Positions 53,818-61,437 of a stretch of 64,000 nucleotides of DNA are shown in pieces. This DNA comes from Candidatus Rokuibacteriota bacterium (GTDB lineage Bacteria > Methylomirabilota > Methylomirabilia > Rokubacteriales > CSP1-6), in contig QHSL01000075.1 of NCBI GenBank assembly GCA_003220435.1, positions 1 through 64,000 of the forward strand. Direction: 5' to 3'. The translations under genes were made by a program, and so were the position numbers. Numbering within the stretch: the first letter of the stretch is position 1; each line of letters begins with the position of its first letter. A model generated the notes under the pieces. That model was not told the origin of the DNA, did no database searches, and worked only from the letters and a program-made list of their open reading frames with translations.

Positions 53818-54557
53818 CGACGCGTGCAGAGTTCCTCTCGCGCATCCGCACCGAGGTGGGCAAGACCTCGGGCCTCTTCCCCGCGGGGACAGCGCAGCGT
53901 CCGTCCGATCCGCGAGCGGTCACCGAGACGATCAAACGGGAGCTGGCCGAGCGGTGGCCGCACGCCCTCGAGCGCTTCCAGCTCGAGTTCGAGCGCGTGG
54001 CGGGAGTCTTCCACCGCGCGGCCTCGCTCGTCGCTGTCCCTCAGGTCGTGGCCGGAATCGCGCGCGAGCGCGCGGTGCGGCGGCTCGTGGCCTGGCACGC
54101 GCGCGAGCTGGGAGGCGATCTCCTGGACTCGCTGGCGGCGCGCGGGCTCGAGCCCTTCGCGATGCCGCCGGGCGATCTCGACAGCGCGGCGGAGCGCGCC
54201 GAGCTGCGCCGGCGCGTCGCCGATGCCGAGCTCGGTCTCACCGGGGTCGATCTCGCGATCGCCGAGACCGGAACGCTCGTGCTCCGGTCCGGCGCGGGGC
54301 GTCCCCGCTCGACCTCGCTGCTGCCGGCCTGCCACATCGCCGTCTTCGACCGCACCGCCTTGATCGAGTCGCTGGGCCAGGCCGGGGTCTTCCTCGAGCT
54401 CTGGAATCGGGGTGCGCACGAGGATGGGGTCGGCGCGGTCACGAGCTTCATCACCGGGCCGAGCCGGACCGCCGACATCGAGCTCACCCTGACCCGCGGC
54501 GTCCACGGCCCCAAGGAGGTCCACGCGATCTTCGTCGACCAGGTGATCCGTGGCTGA
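53814..54557 (+). CDS. lutC: LutC-type LUD-domain protein
   Basis: The 247-residue protein is a LUD (DUF162) domain protein with G-L-T-G-V-D-L-A-I-A-E-T-G-T-L-V-L and the end block F-I-T-G-P-S-R-T-A-D-I-E. It is the third component of the LutABC lactate oxidation system. It overlaps lutB (ATGA) and the DUF2203 gene (8 bases). Confidence 0.92.
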   Translation: MTTRAEFLSRIRTEVGKTSGLFPAGTAQRPSDPRAVTETIKRELAERWPHALERFQLEFERVAGVFHRAASLVAVPQVVAGIARERAVRRLVAWHARELGGDLLDSLAARGLEPFAMPPGDLDSAAERAELRRRVADAELGLTGVDLAIAETGTLVLRSGAGRPRSTSLLPACHIAVFDRTALIESLGQAGVFLELWNRGAHEDGVGAVTSFITGPSRTADIELTLTRGVHGPKEVHAIFVDQVIRG

Positions 54558-54951
54558 GCGCTACTTCACGCCCGCCGAGGTGGAAGCGTTGATCCCGCGG
54601 CTCACCCCGATCATGGCGCAGGTGATGGCGGCGCACGCCGAAGCCGCCGAGGCGCGCGACCGGCTTCAGGCCGAGCAGCAGCGGATCGCCGCCGCCGGGG
54701 GCGGCGTGCTCGACCGCGCGGCGTGGCAGCAGTCGAAGGAGCGCATCGAGCGGATGACCGGGGAGATCCAGAACGGTCTGGACCAGATCCTCAAGCTCGG
54801 GGGCGTCCCCAAGGATCTCGGCCTCGGGCTGGTCGACTTCCTCCATCTGCGGAACGGCAAGGAAGTGAACCTCTGCTGGAAGCACGGCGAGCGCCAGATC
54901 CGGCACTGGCACGGACTCGACGAAGGCTACGCCGCGAGAAAGCCGCTCTGA
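54550..54951 (+). CDS. DUF2203 family protein
   Basis: The 133-residue protein matches DUF2203: start Y-F-T-P-x-E-V-E-A-L-I-P near residue 5, a long helical middle, then G-V-P-K-D-L-G-L-G-L-V-D-F and the conserved end V-N-L-C-W-K-x-G-E-x-x-I-x-H-W-H. The function is unknown for the family; the conserved C, W and H residues near the end could form a metal or active site. GTG start overlaps lutC. Confidence 0.88.
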   Translation: MAERYFTPAEVEALIPRLTPIMAQVMAAHAEAAEARDRLQAEQQRIAAAGGGVLDRAAWQQSKERIERMTGEIQNGLDQILKLGGVPKDLGLGLVDFLHLRNGKEVNLCWKHGERQIRHWHGLDEGYAARKPL

Positions 54952-55709
54952 TGCCGTACGCCGCCGTGCTCTTCGACCTCTTCGACACGCTCGTCCGCTT
55001 CGACCGGGAACGGATGCCCGAAATCCAGATCAATGGCAAGACCGTCCGCTCCTCGGCCGGCATGCTGCACACGATCCTGAGAACGCAGGCGCCTCACATC
55101 GGCCTCGAGGCCTGCTACGAGGCGCTCTCCGACAGCTGGCGGGAGGCGGAGCGGCTGCGCGCCCTCGACCACCGCGAGGTGGCGGCGCCCGATCGGTTCG
55201 CGCACTTCTTCCGCCGGCTCGGGCTGGACGAGACGACGCTGCCGCCCGGCTTCGGCCGCAGGCTCATCGACGCCCATCGCGGCGCGCTCGGCCGCGCCGC
55301 CGAATTTCCCGCGTACCACGGCCCGCTATTGCGCCGGCTCGCGGAACGTTACCGCCTGGCGGTCGTGTCGAACTTCGACTACACGCCGACCGCGCTCGAC
55401 ATCCTGGAGCGCGCCGGCGTCGCCGACCTGTTCGGGACCATCGTCGTGTCGGACGAGGTCGGCTGGCGCAAGCCGCGGCGTGACATCTTCGACGCGGCGC
55501 TGAGTCGGCTGGGCGTTCGGGCCGAGGAGTCGCTGTTCGTCGGCGACCGCGCCGACATGGACGTGCTGGGCGCCCAACAGATCGGCATGGACGCGGCGTG
55601 GATCAACCGGGACGCCGAGCCGCTGCCGGCGGGCGTCGCGCCGCCCACCTACGAGATTCGCGATCTCCGCGAGCTGGCCGGGATCCTGGGAGTCGAGTCG
55701 AGCATCTAA
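54951..55709 (+). CDS. HAD-family hydrolase
   Basis: The 252-residue protein has HAD motifs: nucleophile D9 in F-D-L-F-D-T-L, motif II S-N-F near 139, K in W-R-K-P near 170 and V-G-D-R-A-D-M-D near 193. The residue two after the nucleophile is F instead of D, as in haloacid-dehalogenase-type members instead of typical phosphatases, so the reaction may not be phosphate hydrolysis. A helical cap domain is inserted after motif I. It overlaps the DUF2203 stop by one base. Confidence 0.87.
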   Translation: MPYAAVLFDLFDTLVRFDRERMPEIQINGKTVRSSAGMLHTILRTQAPHIGLEACYEALSDSWREAERLRALDHREVAAPDRFAHFFRRLGLDETTLPPGFGRRLIDAHRGALGRAAEFPAYHGPLLRRLAERYRLAVVSNFDYTPTALDILERAGVADLFGTIVVSDEVGWRKPRRDIFDAALSRLGVRAEESLFVGDRADMDVLGAQQIGMDAAWINRDAEPLPAGVAPPTYEIRDLRELAGILGVESSI

Positions 55710-55730
55710 AGGGCAGGGAGAGAACGACGC

Positions 55731-56669
55731 ATGGGAACCGCTCGCAAGGTCGTCATCATCGGGTCGGGCCCGGCCGGCTACACCGCGGCCATCTACGCGG
55801 CGCGCGCCAACCTGGCGCCGCTCATGTTGAGCGGTGTGCAATCGGGCGGGCAGCTCACGCTGACGACTCTCGTCGAGAACTATCCCGGGTTCGTGGAAGG
55901 CATCCAGGGACCCGAGCTCATGGAGACGATGAAGAAACAGGCCGAGTACTTCGGCACCGAGATGATCGCCGAGGACGTGACCGCGGTGGACTTCTCGAAG
56001 CGGCCCTTCGTGGTCGAGACTGACGGTCAGACCTTCGAAGGCCACACCGTCATCGTCGCCACCGGCGCCTCCGCGAAGCTCCTCGGTCTGCCGGCGGAGT
56101 CGAAGCTGATGGGACGCGGCGTGTCGACGTGCGCGACGTGCGACGGCTTCTTCTTCAAGGATCAGAACATCATGGTGGTGGGGGGCGGCGACGCGGCGCT
56201 GGAGGAAGCGCTCTACCTGTCACGCCTGGGCCGGCGCGTGGACGTCGTCCACCGGCGCGACAGCCTCCGCGGCTCGAAGATCATGCAGCAGCGCGCCTTC
56301 AAAAACCCGAAGATCGAGTTCATCTGGGACACGGTGGTCGACGACATCCTGGACGTGGATCGCGGCAAGGTCACGAGCGTGCGCCTGAAGAACTTGAAGA
56401 CCAACGCGCTCGACGAGCGCCCGGTCGACGGCCTCTTCGTCGCGATCGGCCACCAGCCGAACACCGGGCTCTTCCGCGGCCAGCTCGAGTTGCTGCCCAA
56501 CGAGTACATCAAGGTCAAACCCGGGACGACCGAGACCAGCGTGCCCGGCGTCTTCGCGGCAGGCGACGTGCAGGACCACGTGTACCGTCAGGCGGTGACG
56601 GCCGCCGGCACCGGCTGCATGGCGGCGCTCGAGGCCGAGCGCTACCTGGAGGCCACCCAACCGCACTAG
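55731..56669 (+). CDS. trxB: Thioredoxin reductase-like flavoprotein
   Basis: The 312-residue flavoenzyme has the FAD motif G-S-G-P-A-G-Y-T near 11-18, redox disulfide C134-A-T-C137, NAD(P)H motif G-G-G-D-A-A-L-E-E-A, and the end block A-A-G-D-V-Q-D. These match low-molecular-weight TrxB that reduces thioredoxin-type proteins with NADPH. No thioredoxin gene is here; the next gene is a selenocysteine glutaredoxin, making it a candidate partner. A GGGAGAG ribosome site precedes the ATG. Confidence 0.94.
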   Translation: MGTARKVVIIGSGPAGYTAAIYAARANLAPLMLSGVQSGGQLTLTTLVENYPGFVEGIQGPELMETMKKQAEYFGTEMIAEDVTAVDFSKRPFVVETDGQTFEGHTVIVATGASAKLLGLPAESKLMGRGVSTCATCDGFFFKDQNIMVVGGGDAALEEALYLSRLGRRVDVVHRRDSLRGSKIMQQRAFKNPKIEFIWDTVVDDILDVDRGKVTSVRLKNLKTNALDERPVDGLFVAIGHQPNTGLFRGQLELLPNEYIKVKPGTTETSVPGVFAAGDVQDHVYRQAVTAAGTGCMAALEAERYLEATQPH

Positions 56670-56733
56670 CTGCGGTATCATGGGCGCGTCCGCGGGCTCC
56701 AATCGAGGCGCATCACACAAAGGAGAGGACGTC

Positions 56734-56973
56734 ATGGCCGTGTCGGTTACCGTCTACAGCAACGTCGGCTGAGGGCCCTGCCACAAAGCGATGGAGTATC
56801 TATCGCAAAAGGGGATCCCGTTCACTGAGCGAAACGTCGGCCGTGATCCCGGTGCGCGCGAAGAGCTGATGGCGCTCGGTCTCATGTCCCTTCCGGTGCT
56901 CCTCATCGGCGACAAGCGGCTCACGGGCTTCAATCCGGCCCAGATCGACGCGGCCCTGAGCGCGTCGACGTAA
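56734..56973 (+). CDS. Selenocysteine-containing glutaredoxin-like protein (in-frame UGA)
   Basis: Reading through the TGA at 56770-56772 gives a complete 79-residue glutaredoxin/NrdH-like protein. It has strand V-S-V-T-V-Y-S, active site U13-G-P-C16, helix H-K-A-M-E-Y-L, then K-G-I-P-F-T-E-R-N-V, cis-proline loop S-L-P-V-L and G-F-N-P-A-Q-I at the end. The recoded codon falls exactly where the first active-site cysteine belongs. The ATG follows a strong AAAGGAGAGG site (56719-56728). A SECIS-like hairpin follows at 56788-56806. Ending at the TGA would leave 12 residues, and starting after it would lose the active site. A nonsense mutation is the alternative but does not explain the hairpin. 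selA, selB, selC and selD are not in this window. Confidence 0.85.
56788..56806 (+). promoter_or_regulatory. Bacterial SECIS element
   Basis: The stem GCGATGG (56788-56794) pairs with CTATCGC (56800-56806), including one G-U pair, and closes the loop AGTAT (56795-56799). The loop begins 22 bases after the TGA, has G in its second position and contains GU, matching the published bacterial SECIS model (loop 16-37 bases from the UGA, G among the first two loop bases, stem of at least 4 bp). An additional lower pairing CCCT (56776-56779) with AGGG (56810-56813) could extend the helix. Confidence 0.75.
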
Positions 56974-56988
56974 GAGCACGGAGGCGGT

Positions 56989-57408
56989 ATGAATGAACCC
57001 TCGGCGGCCAACGTGGACAAGATGTGGGCGTACGCGCGGAAGTACGCCGAGAAGTCCGGCACCTCGCTCCACCCGGACCGCGCCGTCACCGAGACAGTTG
57101 TGACGGGGCTCGCCCGGCACATCGAGCAGGTCGGCAAGCCCCTCTGCCCGTGCAACTTCTATCCGGATCCGACCGCCGAGGCGAAGCTGCGCCGCTGGAT
57201 CTGCGCGTGCGACGAGATGCAGAAGTACAAGTACTGCCATTGCCTCCTCTTCGTGAATCCCGAAGGCCTCCCCATCACGGAGTACTTGCCCGAGGACCAC
57301 GAGGGGCGGGCCGCCTACGGCGTCGTGCGCGACCCCAACCCCGACAAGGGGCGCGCCATGGCGCGGGTTCTCGACCGGCAGCACACCGAAACCTCGCCGG
57401 GGGGCTAG
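56989..57408 (+). CDS. Ferredoxin-thioredoxin reductase catalytic (beta) subunit homologue
   Basis: The 139-residue protein has the FTR-beta cysteine pattern C53-P-C55-x16-C72-A-C74-x8-C83-H84-C85. In the plant enzyme these hold a [4Fe-4S] cluster next to a redox disulfide and convert ferredoxin electrons to dithiols. Here the middle motif is C-A-C instead of C-P-C. No alpha (variable) subunit is encoded. It starts 15 bases after the selenocysteine glutaredoxin with a GGAGG site, strongly suggesting a shared transcript and that the glutaredoxin is its thiol partner. The partner assignment is inference. Confidence 0.88.
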   Translation: MNEPSAANVDKMWAYARKYAEKSGTSLHPDRAVTETVVTGLARHIEQVGKPLCPCNFYPDPTAEAKLRRWICACDEMQKYKYCHCLLFVNPEGLPITEYLPEDHEGRAAYGVVRDPNPDKGRAMARVLDRQHTETSPGG

Positions 57409-57434
57409 CAACCACCGACGTGGCCCTCGATGCC

Positions 57435-58331
57435 CTAGGACACCCCGAAGGGCAGCAGCACGAGCTTGTTGATGTGGCTGCTTTGAAGCATCCGCAGGAG
57501 CCCGCGGATGCTCGAGAACTCCACCGCGATCTCCAGGCAACACAGGAAGAGCAGGGCGCCGAACGCCGCGGGGTGTCGCTCCGACCACTCGAGCACCCGT
57601 GACACGAGCGAGTTTCGCGAGAGTATCTGGTTGACGAGCAGGACCGTGACGATCCCGATCAGCGCCCCCGCCAGGATATCGGTGGGGTAATGGAGGCCGA
57701 TGTAGATCCTCGGGACGCAGATCACCAGGAGGGCGTGGAGAGAGGCGAGAATCCCCAGCCGGGCCGAGACCACCCACAGGCCGATGGCCAGCGCGAAGAA
57801 CACGGCGGCGTGACCCGCGGGAAACGACGTCGAGCTCGCATGCACTCCGTCGCCGGACGGTGAGAACGGCGCCTGGAAGACCAGCGTCGGATCCGAGCAC
57901 GGTCTCGATCGAAACGGCAGCACGGCCCTGAGGACGATGGCCAGGACCACCGTGAGATAGAGGCCAACAAGGGACGTGAGCATCGTCGCGCGCTTCCGCC
58001 GGCGGATCGATGGGTCGTCGCTCGGCGCGAACCATAGCCCCCAGAACACAGCGACCATGAGTGCCTGGAGAAAAACGGTGTGCGCCACCTCCCACACCAG
58101 CACGTCGAATCCCCAGGACCGCCCCGCGACCCGGTTCAACAGCCTGAGCAGATTCTGGTCGAACTGGACGACCGCGTGGGTGAGACGGGCCGTCGGGTAC
58201 GCGAGCAGCGCGGACAAGATCAGCAGGCAGACGACCCCCGTGGTCGCAATGCTCATGAGCACCAACACCGAGGGGTGGGAGGGCGACCGATCGACGTCCG
58301 AATAGAGCACGTGTCCCTTCACCCAGGGCAT
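57435..58331 (-). CDS. PAP2-family membrane phosphatase
   Basis: The 298-residue protein has about six transmembrane helices and the PAP2 motifs R-x6-R-P (in R-A-V-L-P-F-R-S-R-P), S-F-P-A-G-H and R-x5-H-x3-D (R-I-Y-I-G-L-H-Y-P-T-D). Such enzymes dephosphorylate phosphatidate or undecaprenyl diphosphate on the periplasmic face. The C-terminal 60 residues after the last motif carry an extra helix. It is convergent with the FTR-like gene. Confidence 0.9.
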   Translation of the reverse strand: MPWVKGHVLYSDVDRSPSHPSVLVLMSIATTGVVCLLILSALLAYPTARLTHAVVQFDQNLLRLLNRVAGRSWGFDVLVWEVAHTVFLQALMVAVFWGLWFAPSDDPSIRRRKRATMLTSLVGLYLTVVLAIVLRAVLPFRSRPCSDPTLVFQAPFSPSGDGVHASSTSFPAGHAAVFFALAIGLWVVSARLGILASLHALLVICVPRIYIGLHYPTDILAGALIGIVTVLLVNQILSRNSLVSRVLEWSERHPAAFGALLFLCCLEIAVEFSSIRGLLRMLQSSHINKLVLLPFGVS

Positions 58332-58337
58332 GCCTTC

Positions 58338-58343
58338 ATGCTA
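58338..58343 (-). promoter_or_regulatory. Candidate -10 box (TAGCAT) of the PAP2 gene
   Basis: On the minus strand TAGCAT, preceded by TG, lies 6 bases before the ATG of the PAP2 gene. No ribosome site is seen, in line with a leaderless mRNA. Confidence 0.35.
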
Positions 58344-58487
58344 CACGGGGCCACCCCGGGATTCCCCTCGATGTTTCAGAGGGTTTCTGGAAGCCGACGG
58401 CGGCGGCGCGCGCTAAGTTCCCGCAAGAAAAGTCTTACCGGCTCCCGGCACGGTGTGACAGAGTCGTAGCGGCAAAAGGAGGGCCCG

Positions 58488-59732
58488 GTGCGACGTTTGA
58501 TGCCTGCGGTTCTGCTGAGCTTGGCCATCGCGCTCCTCGCCACCGCGTGCGACCGGGGGCCGGGCGCCAAGGGCGGCGGCGTCGCCTCGATCAAGGTCGT
58601 CATCGCGGACTACAGCAAGGACAACACGGGGCCGTTCTGGCGGTCGTTGTCCGAGACGTACACGAAGCAGACCGGCGTCAAGGTCGACCTGCAGGTCATC
58701 GACTGGAACTCCATCGACCAGCAGGTCACGACGATGATCCAGAACAACCAGCCGCCGGACGTGCTGAACCTGAACTCCTTCTCCAGCTACGCGAAGGACG
58801 GGCTGCTCCACTCCGCCGAGGACGTCCTGTCGGCCAAGACCCGAGACGATTTCCTCGCCGCGTTCGCGCGGGGCGGGGAGTACCAGGGCAAGCTCTACGG
58901 CTTTCCGATCCTGTCGAGCGCCCGGGCCTTCTTCTACAACAAGAGTCTCTTCGCGAAGGCGTCGATCGCCGCGCCCCCCAAGACGTGGGACGAGTTCGTC
59001 AAGGCCGCGCAGAGGATCAAGGCGCTCGGCAAGGACTCGATCGGCTACGCGCTGCCGCTGGGCCCCGAGGAGGCGCAGGCCGAGTGGTCCATCTGGATGT
59101 GGAACAACGGCGGTGACTGGAAGTCCGGCGGCCAGTGGGCGATCGACAGCGAGAAGAACCTCCAGACCTTGAAGTTTCTCGCGGACCTCGCGAACAAGCA
59201 CAAGGTCACCCAGGTGAACCCGGGAAAGACCAACCGCACCGACGGCGCCTTCCAGCTCTTCAAGGACGGCAAGGTCGGCATGGTGATGGGGTTCAGCCCG
59301 TTGGCCAAGCAGCTCGACGCGGAGAGCAAGGTGGACTACGGCGTCACCGAGATGCCGACCAACATCGGCGCGGCAGTGACCCTCGGGGTCGAGGACTACC
59401 TGATGGCGTTCAAGAAGAAAGGGAATCAGGAAGCGGTCACGAAGTTCCTCGACCTCTACTATCAACCGGAGAACATCACCCGGTGGATCACCGCCGAGGG
59501 CTTCCTTCCGGTGACCAGATCCGGCCTCGACCAGATGCGCTCGAATCCGAAGCTCCAGCCCTACCTCGACGCGCTGCCCAACGCCAAGCTCGTCCCCACG
59601 ACCGACCCGGCGTGGGACAAGGTCAAGCTCGACGTCCAGCAGAACATCGGGCTGGCGGTGCAGCCCGGCGGCAACCCCAAGCAGGTCCTCGACCAGCTCC
59701 AGAAGAACGCCACCGCAGCAGGCGGCCGCTGA
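58488..59732 (+). CDS. ABC transporter solute-binding lipoprotein (family 1, sugar-type)
   Basis: The 414-residue protein has a lipoprotein signal ending L-A-T-A-C21 and the family 1 extracellular-binding fold (P-D-V-L-N-L-N-S-F near 85, G-F-P-I-L-S-S-A-R-A-F-F-Y-N near 133, G-M-V-M-G-F-S near 265). Homologues bind oligosaccharides or glycerol phosphates outside the membrane. A strong AAAAGGAGGG site precedes the GTG start. It is followed by two MalF/MalG-type permeases; the ligand is unknown. Confidence 0.9.
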   Translation: MRRLMPAVLLSLAIALLATACDRGPGAKGGGVASIKVVIADYSKDNTGPFWRSLSETYTKQTGVKVDLQVIDWNSIDQQVTTMIQNNQPPDVLNLNSFSSYAKDGLLHSAEDVLSAKTRDDFLAAFARGGEYQGKLYGFPILSSARAFFYNKSLFAKASIAAPPKTWDEFVKAAQRIKALGKDSIGYALPLGPEEAQAEWSIWMWNNGGDWKSGGQWAIDSEKNLQTLKFLADLANKHKVTQVNPGKTNRTDGAFQLFKDGKVGMVMGFSPLAKQLDAESKVDYGVTEMPTNIGAAVTLGVEDYLMAFKKKGNQEAVTKFLDLYYQPENITRWITAEGFLPVTRSGLDQMRSNPKLQPYLDALPNAKLVPTTDPAWDKVKLDVQQNIGLAVQPGGNPKQVLDQLQKNATAAGGR

Positions 59733-60604
59733 GGGACTGGCGAGCGCTCCTCTGGCTCGGCCCGAGCCTCGTCCTCATCGGCGGCGTCGTGGTGTACCCG
59801 GCGGCGCGGCTCGTCCAGGCGTCGCTCAGCCAGTACTCGGTCACCGGCCTCTACCAGGGCTGGGTCGGCCCGCGCAATTACGCGCGGCTCCTCCAGCAGG
59901 AGGCGCTGGCCACGGTCGTGATGAACACCGTGGTCTGGGTGGCGGTCATCGTCGCGGTGACCCTCTTGATCTCGCTGGCGCTCGCGCAGCTCCTCGACAA
60001 GCGCTTCCCGGGCCGGCGGCTCGTGCGGTGGGCGCTGATCGTGCCGTGGGCGGCGTCGCTGATCATGACGTCGAAGCTCTTCGTGTGGATCTACGACTAC
60101 TATTTCGGGATCCTCAACCCGCTGCTGCAATCGCTCGGGGTCCTCGCGCACCCGGTGGACTGGCTGGGCGACGACTCGACGGTGATGGGGGCGATGATCG
60201 CCGTCGGCGTCTTCGTGTCCCTGCCGTTCACCAGCTACGTCCTGCTCGCGGGGCTCCAGACGATCCCCGTCGACGTGTACGAGGCCGCGCGCGTCGACGG
60301 CGCCTCGGCGTGGCGCACCTACCGGTCGGTGACCCTTCCGCTGCTGCGACCGGCCCTGCTGGTCGCCGCCGTGCTCAACATCATCTACGTCTTCAACTCG
60401 TTCCCGATCGTGTGGACGCTCAACGACCGGAACCCCGGCTTCGGCCACGACACGATGATCACGTACATGTACAAGATCGCCTTCAAGAGCTCGCTCCGCG
60501 ACGTCGGCCTGGCCGCGGCGCTCGGGGTGGTCAACGTGGCGCTGATCCTGGTGGCCGTGGTCGTCTACCTCCGGACCGTGCGCTGGCAGGAGCCGGAGGC
60601 GTGA
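59729..60604 (+). CDS. ABC transporter permease (MalF-type), probable CTG start
   Basis: This permease has about six transmembrane helices and the EAA loop E-A-A-R-V-D-G-A-S-A-W. The first helix (L-L-W-L-G-P-S-L-V-L-I-G-G) begins right after the binding-protein stop, yet the frame has no ATG, GTG or TTG for over 60 codons upstream. The only fitting initiator is CTG at 59729, which overlaps the previous stop as CTGA, mirroring the GTGA overlap with the next permease. GTG 59789 would cut the first helix. With CTG the protein has 291 residues, normal for the family. The start is inferred. Confidence 0.8.
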   Translation: MRDWRALLWLGPSLVLIGGVVVYPAARLVQASLSQYSVTGLYQGWVGPRNYARLLQQEALATVVMNTVVWVAVIVAVTLLISLALAQLLDKRFPGRRLVRWALIVPWAASLIMTSKLFVWIYDYYFGILNPLLQSLGVLAHPVDWLGDDSTVMGAMIAVGVFVSLPFTSYVLLAGLQTIPVDVYEAARVDGASAWRTYRSVTLPLLRPALLVAAVLNIIYVFNSFPIVWTLNDRNPGFGHDTMITYMYKIAFKSSLRDVGLAAALGVVNVALILVAVVVYLRTVRWQEPEA

Positions 60605-61434
60605 TCGCTCCTCGCCGCGCCCTCGGGCAGCTGGGGCTGGCGGGCGTTGGAACGCTCCTGGCCCTCGCGTTTCTGGCGCCGTACCTCGTGATGCTGCTCA
60701 CCGCGGCCAAGCCGGAGGCCGAGCTGCGGGTCAGCCCGCCTCGCCTCACGCCGCTCGACTGGCAATGGTCCAATCTCCTCGCGGTGCTGCTCGACGGGGA
60801 TTTCCAGACCTGGCTGCGTGTCTCGCTCATCGTCGCCATCGCCTCGATGGCGCTCGTCGTGGTGGCCGCCGTGCCCGCCGCGTATTACACGGCGCGCCAT
60901 CGCTTCCGGGGCCGTACCGCGTTCCTGTTCCTGGTGCTGGTCACCCAGATGTTCTCGCCGACGAGCCTGGTGGTGGGCCTGCATCGCGAATTCTTCGAGC
61001 TCGACCTGATCAACACCTACACGGCGCTCATCCTCACCAACGCGGCCTTCAACCTCGCCTTCGCGATCTGGATCCTGCGCGCGTTCTTCGCCTCGATTCC
61101 CCGCGAGATCGAAGAGGCGGCGGCGGTCGACGGCTGCGGCCGGGTGCGCGTGCTCTGCCGCATCGTGCTCCCGCTCTCGCTGCCGGGCCTGGTGACGGCG
61201 GCGATCTTCGCGTTCATCGCGGCCTGGAACGAGTACATCGTGGCGCTCACCCTGATGACCGACCCGGACAAGAAGCCGCTGACGGTCGGCGTGACGTCCT
61301 ACGTCACCGCGTACGTGCAGCACTGGAACTCGCTCTTCGCGGCCTCGATCATCGCGATCGTGCCGGTGGTCGTGCTGTTCGCGCTGATCGAGCGCTACCT
61401 GGTCGGCGGCCTCACCGCCGGCAGCGTGAAGTAG
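60601..61434 (+). CDS. ABC transporter permease (MalG-type)
   Basis: The 277-residue permease has six transmembrane helices and the EAA motif E-E-A-A-A-V-D-G-C-G-R. It pairs with the upstream permease. GTG 60601 overlaps the previous stop (GTGA). No ATPase gene follows; the next feature is a palindromic repeat and a convergent gene, so the system must borrow an ATPase encoded elsewhere, as is common for MsmK-like shared ATPases. Confidence 0.92.
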   Translation: MIAPRRALGQLGLAGVGTLLALAFLAPYLVMLLTAAKPEAELRVSPPRLTPLDWQWSNLLAVLLDGDFQTWLRVSLIVAIASMALVVVAAVPAAYYTARHRFRGRTAFLFLVLVTQMFSPTSLVVGLHREFFELDLINTYTALILTNAAFNLAFAIWILRAFFASIPREIEEAAAVDGCGRVRVLCRIVLPLSLPGLVTAAIFAFIAAWNEYIVALTLMTDPDKKPLTVGVTSYVTAYVQHWNSLFAASIIAIVPVVVLFALIERYLVGGLTAGSVK

Positions 61435-61437
61435 AGG

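Noticed and set aside
56791-56973. A 60-residue protein starting at the ATG after the TGA
   Set aside because: It would lack the first strand and active site of the glutaredoxin fold and has no ribosome site at that ATG; reading through the UGA explains the sequence better.
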